From Oscillospiraceae bacterium (GTDB lineage: Bacteria > Bacillota_A > Clostridia > Oscillospirales > Ruminococcaceae): 7,050 nucleotides of DNA. The DNA lies in NCBI GenBank assembly GCA_017848205.1, contig JAGDDO010000312.1:1-7050 (forward strand). The letters are read 5' to 3'. Position 1 is the stretch's first letter, and each line of letters starts with the position of its first letter. A model generated the notes under the pieces. That model ran no database searches. It worked only from the letters and a program-made list of their open reading frames with translations, and had not been told where the DNA came from. Of this stretch, positions 6,024 to 7,050 are shown piece after piece. A program made the translations under genes and the position numbers.

Positions 6024-6070
6024 AAAAGAAGATCCGGCAGCGTTCATCATGCTGCCGGATCTTCTTTTTT
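6024..6070 (+). terminator. Strong Rho-independent terminator, possibly bidirectional
   Basis: An 18-bp perfect stem (6024-6041 with 6051-6068) has a GC-rich core, GATCCGGCAGC, a 9-base loop and a T run (6065-6070). It ends the glycosyltransferase transcript about 85 bases after its stop codon. Read on the minus strand the stem itself ends in TTCTTTT, so it can also serve the histidine kinase gene coming from the right. The rest of the gap 5942-6126 holds nothing recognisable. Confidence 0.92.
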
Positions 6071-6126
6071 ATTCAGGTAAAACATTGATTTGCGTGATTT
6101 AAATCCTGTCTGACAATGAATTTCTT

Positions 6127-6240
6127 TAAGGAAACACTGATTAAATCGGAAATCCGGCGAAGTCGGATTTCCGGAGGTGGGAATTGCGGGGCTTCGCCTT
6201 TACCCCCACGCTGATTTATGAATAAATCAGCGTTTCCTTA
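6127..6240. repeat. 114-bp MITE-like structured element, copy 2
   Basis: Same length, ends and orientation as the copy at 1494-1607, with 12 differences. Seven of these lie at the tip or base of the first hairpin (five) or as single changes elsewhere, and six adjacent bases at 6198-6203 differ in the second loop region. The first hairpin persists here as 11 bp (6148-6158 with 6162-6172, loop GAA), with one G-T pair. The right-end palindrome is unchanged (6208-6219 with 6222-6233). AATTTCT is present on both sides (6119-6125 and 6240-6246), the pattern expected of a target-site duplication. The terminal TTA supplies the histidine kinase stop codon. The element lies between that gene and the terminator at 6024-6070. 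Confidence 0.87.
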
Positions 6241-7050
6241 ATTTCTGTAGAGTTTCACGGTAAAAGTTGTTCCCTCACCTTCCGTACTTTCGGCATCTAT
6301 GATGCCGTCATGGCCTCCGATTATCTGTTTTGCAAGAGCAAGACCGATACCGACACTCTGACTGGAAGCATTTCCGGCTTTGTAAAATCTCTCGAAGATA
6401 TGCGGAAGGTCAGTTTCACTTATCCCGCAGCCGTTATCTTCAATGGTTATTTCAGTATAAATATTGTTCCGGACAGCCTTTACTTTCACATATCCGCCTT
6501 CGTCAGTATGCTCGATGCAGTTCTTTATAACATTCATAAGAGCCTCGCGAAGCCAGTGACGGTCAGCATTTATCGATATATCCGGTATTTCAGTTTCAAG
6601 CGATACACCTTTCAGCTCCGCCATAATGTCAAGCGAGGATTTGATGTCTTCCACGAGTTCTGTAAGTCCGACATCCGTTATCTTCATTTTAAGCACACCG
6701 GCTTCAAGCTGGGAAAGGGTAAGAAGGTTTTTAATGAGCCAGGTTATCCTTGCAAGCTGGGAATCTATCTTTTCAGCGTACTGAAGGCGTTTTTCCTCAT
6801 CAAGTCCCGGCTGTTCAAGGAGTTCCGTCATAAGCTGTACTGAGGTAAGGGGCGTTTTTATCTGATGGGAAATATCTGAAAGCAGATCCGCCATGTATTC
6901 CTTCTGTCTTTTCTCACCGGAATACTGCTCCTTTAAGAGAGCGACAACCTTATAGATCTCGCTCTGAAGAATGCCTGTAAGCCCTTCGCCGGAACATTCC
7001 GGTGCGACGAGTGAAAGATCGTCCTGCACCTTTGTTATGTAATCGATAAG
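6238..7050 (-). CDS. Sensor histidine kinase, C-terminal part (runs off window)
   Basis: The frame is open to base 7050, so the N-terminal sensor and membrane part is outside the window; the GTG at 7029 is an internal Val codon and should not be taken as the start. About 270 residues are visible. Counting from that Val, the linker EGLTGILQSEIYKVVALLKEQ (15-35) resembles those of VncS/BceS-like Firmicutes kinases. The dimerisation helix carries DISHQIKTPLTS with the phosphorylated His55. The ATPase domain shows N box MNVIKNCIEH (165-174), G1 box DNGCGI (198-203), F box IFERFYKA (211-218) and G2 box VGIGLALAK (226-234). All key residues are present, so an active kinase is expected. Its response regulator is probably upstream, beyond the window. 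The stop codon TAA (6240-6238) is the end of the 114-bp repeat. A 42-bp internal piece recurs at 4369-4410. Confidence 0.92.
   Translation of the reverse strand, partial: LIDYITKVQDDLSLVAPECSGEGLTGILQSEIYKVVALLKEQYSGEKRQKEYMADLLSDISHQIKTPLTSVQLMTELLEQPGLDEEKRLQYAEKIDSQLARITWLIKNLLTLSQLEAGVLKMKITDVGLTELVEDIKSSLDIMAELKGVSLETEIPDISINADRHWLREALMNVIKNCIEHTDEGGYVKVKAVRNNIYTEITIEDNGCGISETDLPHIFERFYKAGNASSQSVGIGLALAKQIIGGHDGIIDAESTEGEGTTFTVKLYRN

Noticed and set aside
1494..6240. The two 114-bp repeats considered as ends of a composite transposon or as a CRISPR-like array
   Set aside because: They are in direct orientation 4.6 kb apart, with no transposase or Cas gene between them and unrelated flanks; individual insertion explains them better.
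6310..6843. Long plus-strand open frame (177 codons) opposite the histidine kinase
   Set aside because: The opposite strand encodes all the conserved kinase boxes, so this frame is a shadow of it.
7027..7029. GTG at 7029 as the histidine kinase start
   Set aside because: The frame stays open through the window edge (residues LIDYITK precede it) and the family needs an N-terminal sensor part, so this Val is internal.

Overview
The window looks like chromosomal DNA of a low-to-moderate GC member of the Clostridia, possibly Ruminococcus-like. This rests on AGGAGG-type ribosome binding sites, sigma-A-like promoters, very AT-rich intergenic DNA and Firmicutes-type protein families. The taxon is an inference from style and was not searched.

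Layout from left to right. On the minus strand there is the start of a Rossmann/DUF2520 protein (1-157, cut by the window edge) and then an ApbE-type flavin transferase (277-1239). Next come a minus-strand terminator (1450-1487) and a 114-bp structured repeat (1494-1607). A two-gene minus-strand operon follows: a sugar-nucleotide epimerase/dehydratase (2813-3793) transcribed ahead of an MGT-type glycosyltransferase (1624-2793). This operon has a full-consensus promoter about 320 bases upstream of its first gene, so its leader is long. A 963-base AT-rich intergenic region (3794-4756) separates it from a divergent second glycosyltransferase (4757-5941, plus strand), which is a paralogue of the first. 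After a strong terminator (6024-6070) comes a second copy of the 114-bp repeat (6127-6240). Its last three bases form the stop codon of a minus-strand sensor histidine kinase (6238-7050, cut by the window edge).

Function. The epimerase and two glycosyltransferases suggest a small locus that makes or modifies an activated sugar and attaches it to a small or lipid acceptor, which the sequence does not identify. The ApbE gene and the histidine kinase have no evident link to that job.

The least ordinary features are non-coding. (1) Two 114-bp elements with terminal inverted repeats each lie between a minus-strand gene and its terminator. One has a 7-bp flanking duplication and appears to have trimmed the kinase C-terminus. 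(2) A 42-bp, 41/42-identical copy of an internal piece of the kinase gene sits alone in the large intergenic region, beside an orphan terminator. (3) The epimerase operon has a long leader with an 11-bp perfect hairpin. No CRISPR array, transposase, rRNA or tRNA was seen.
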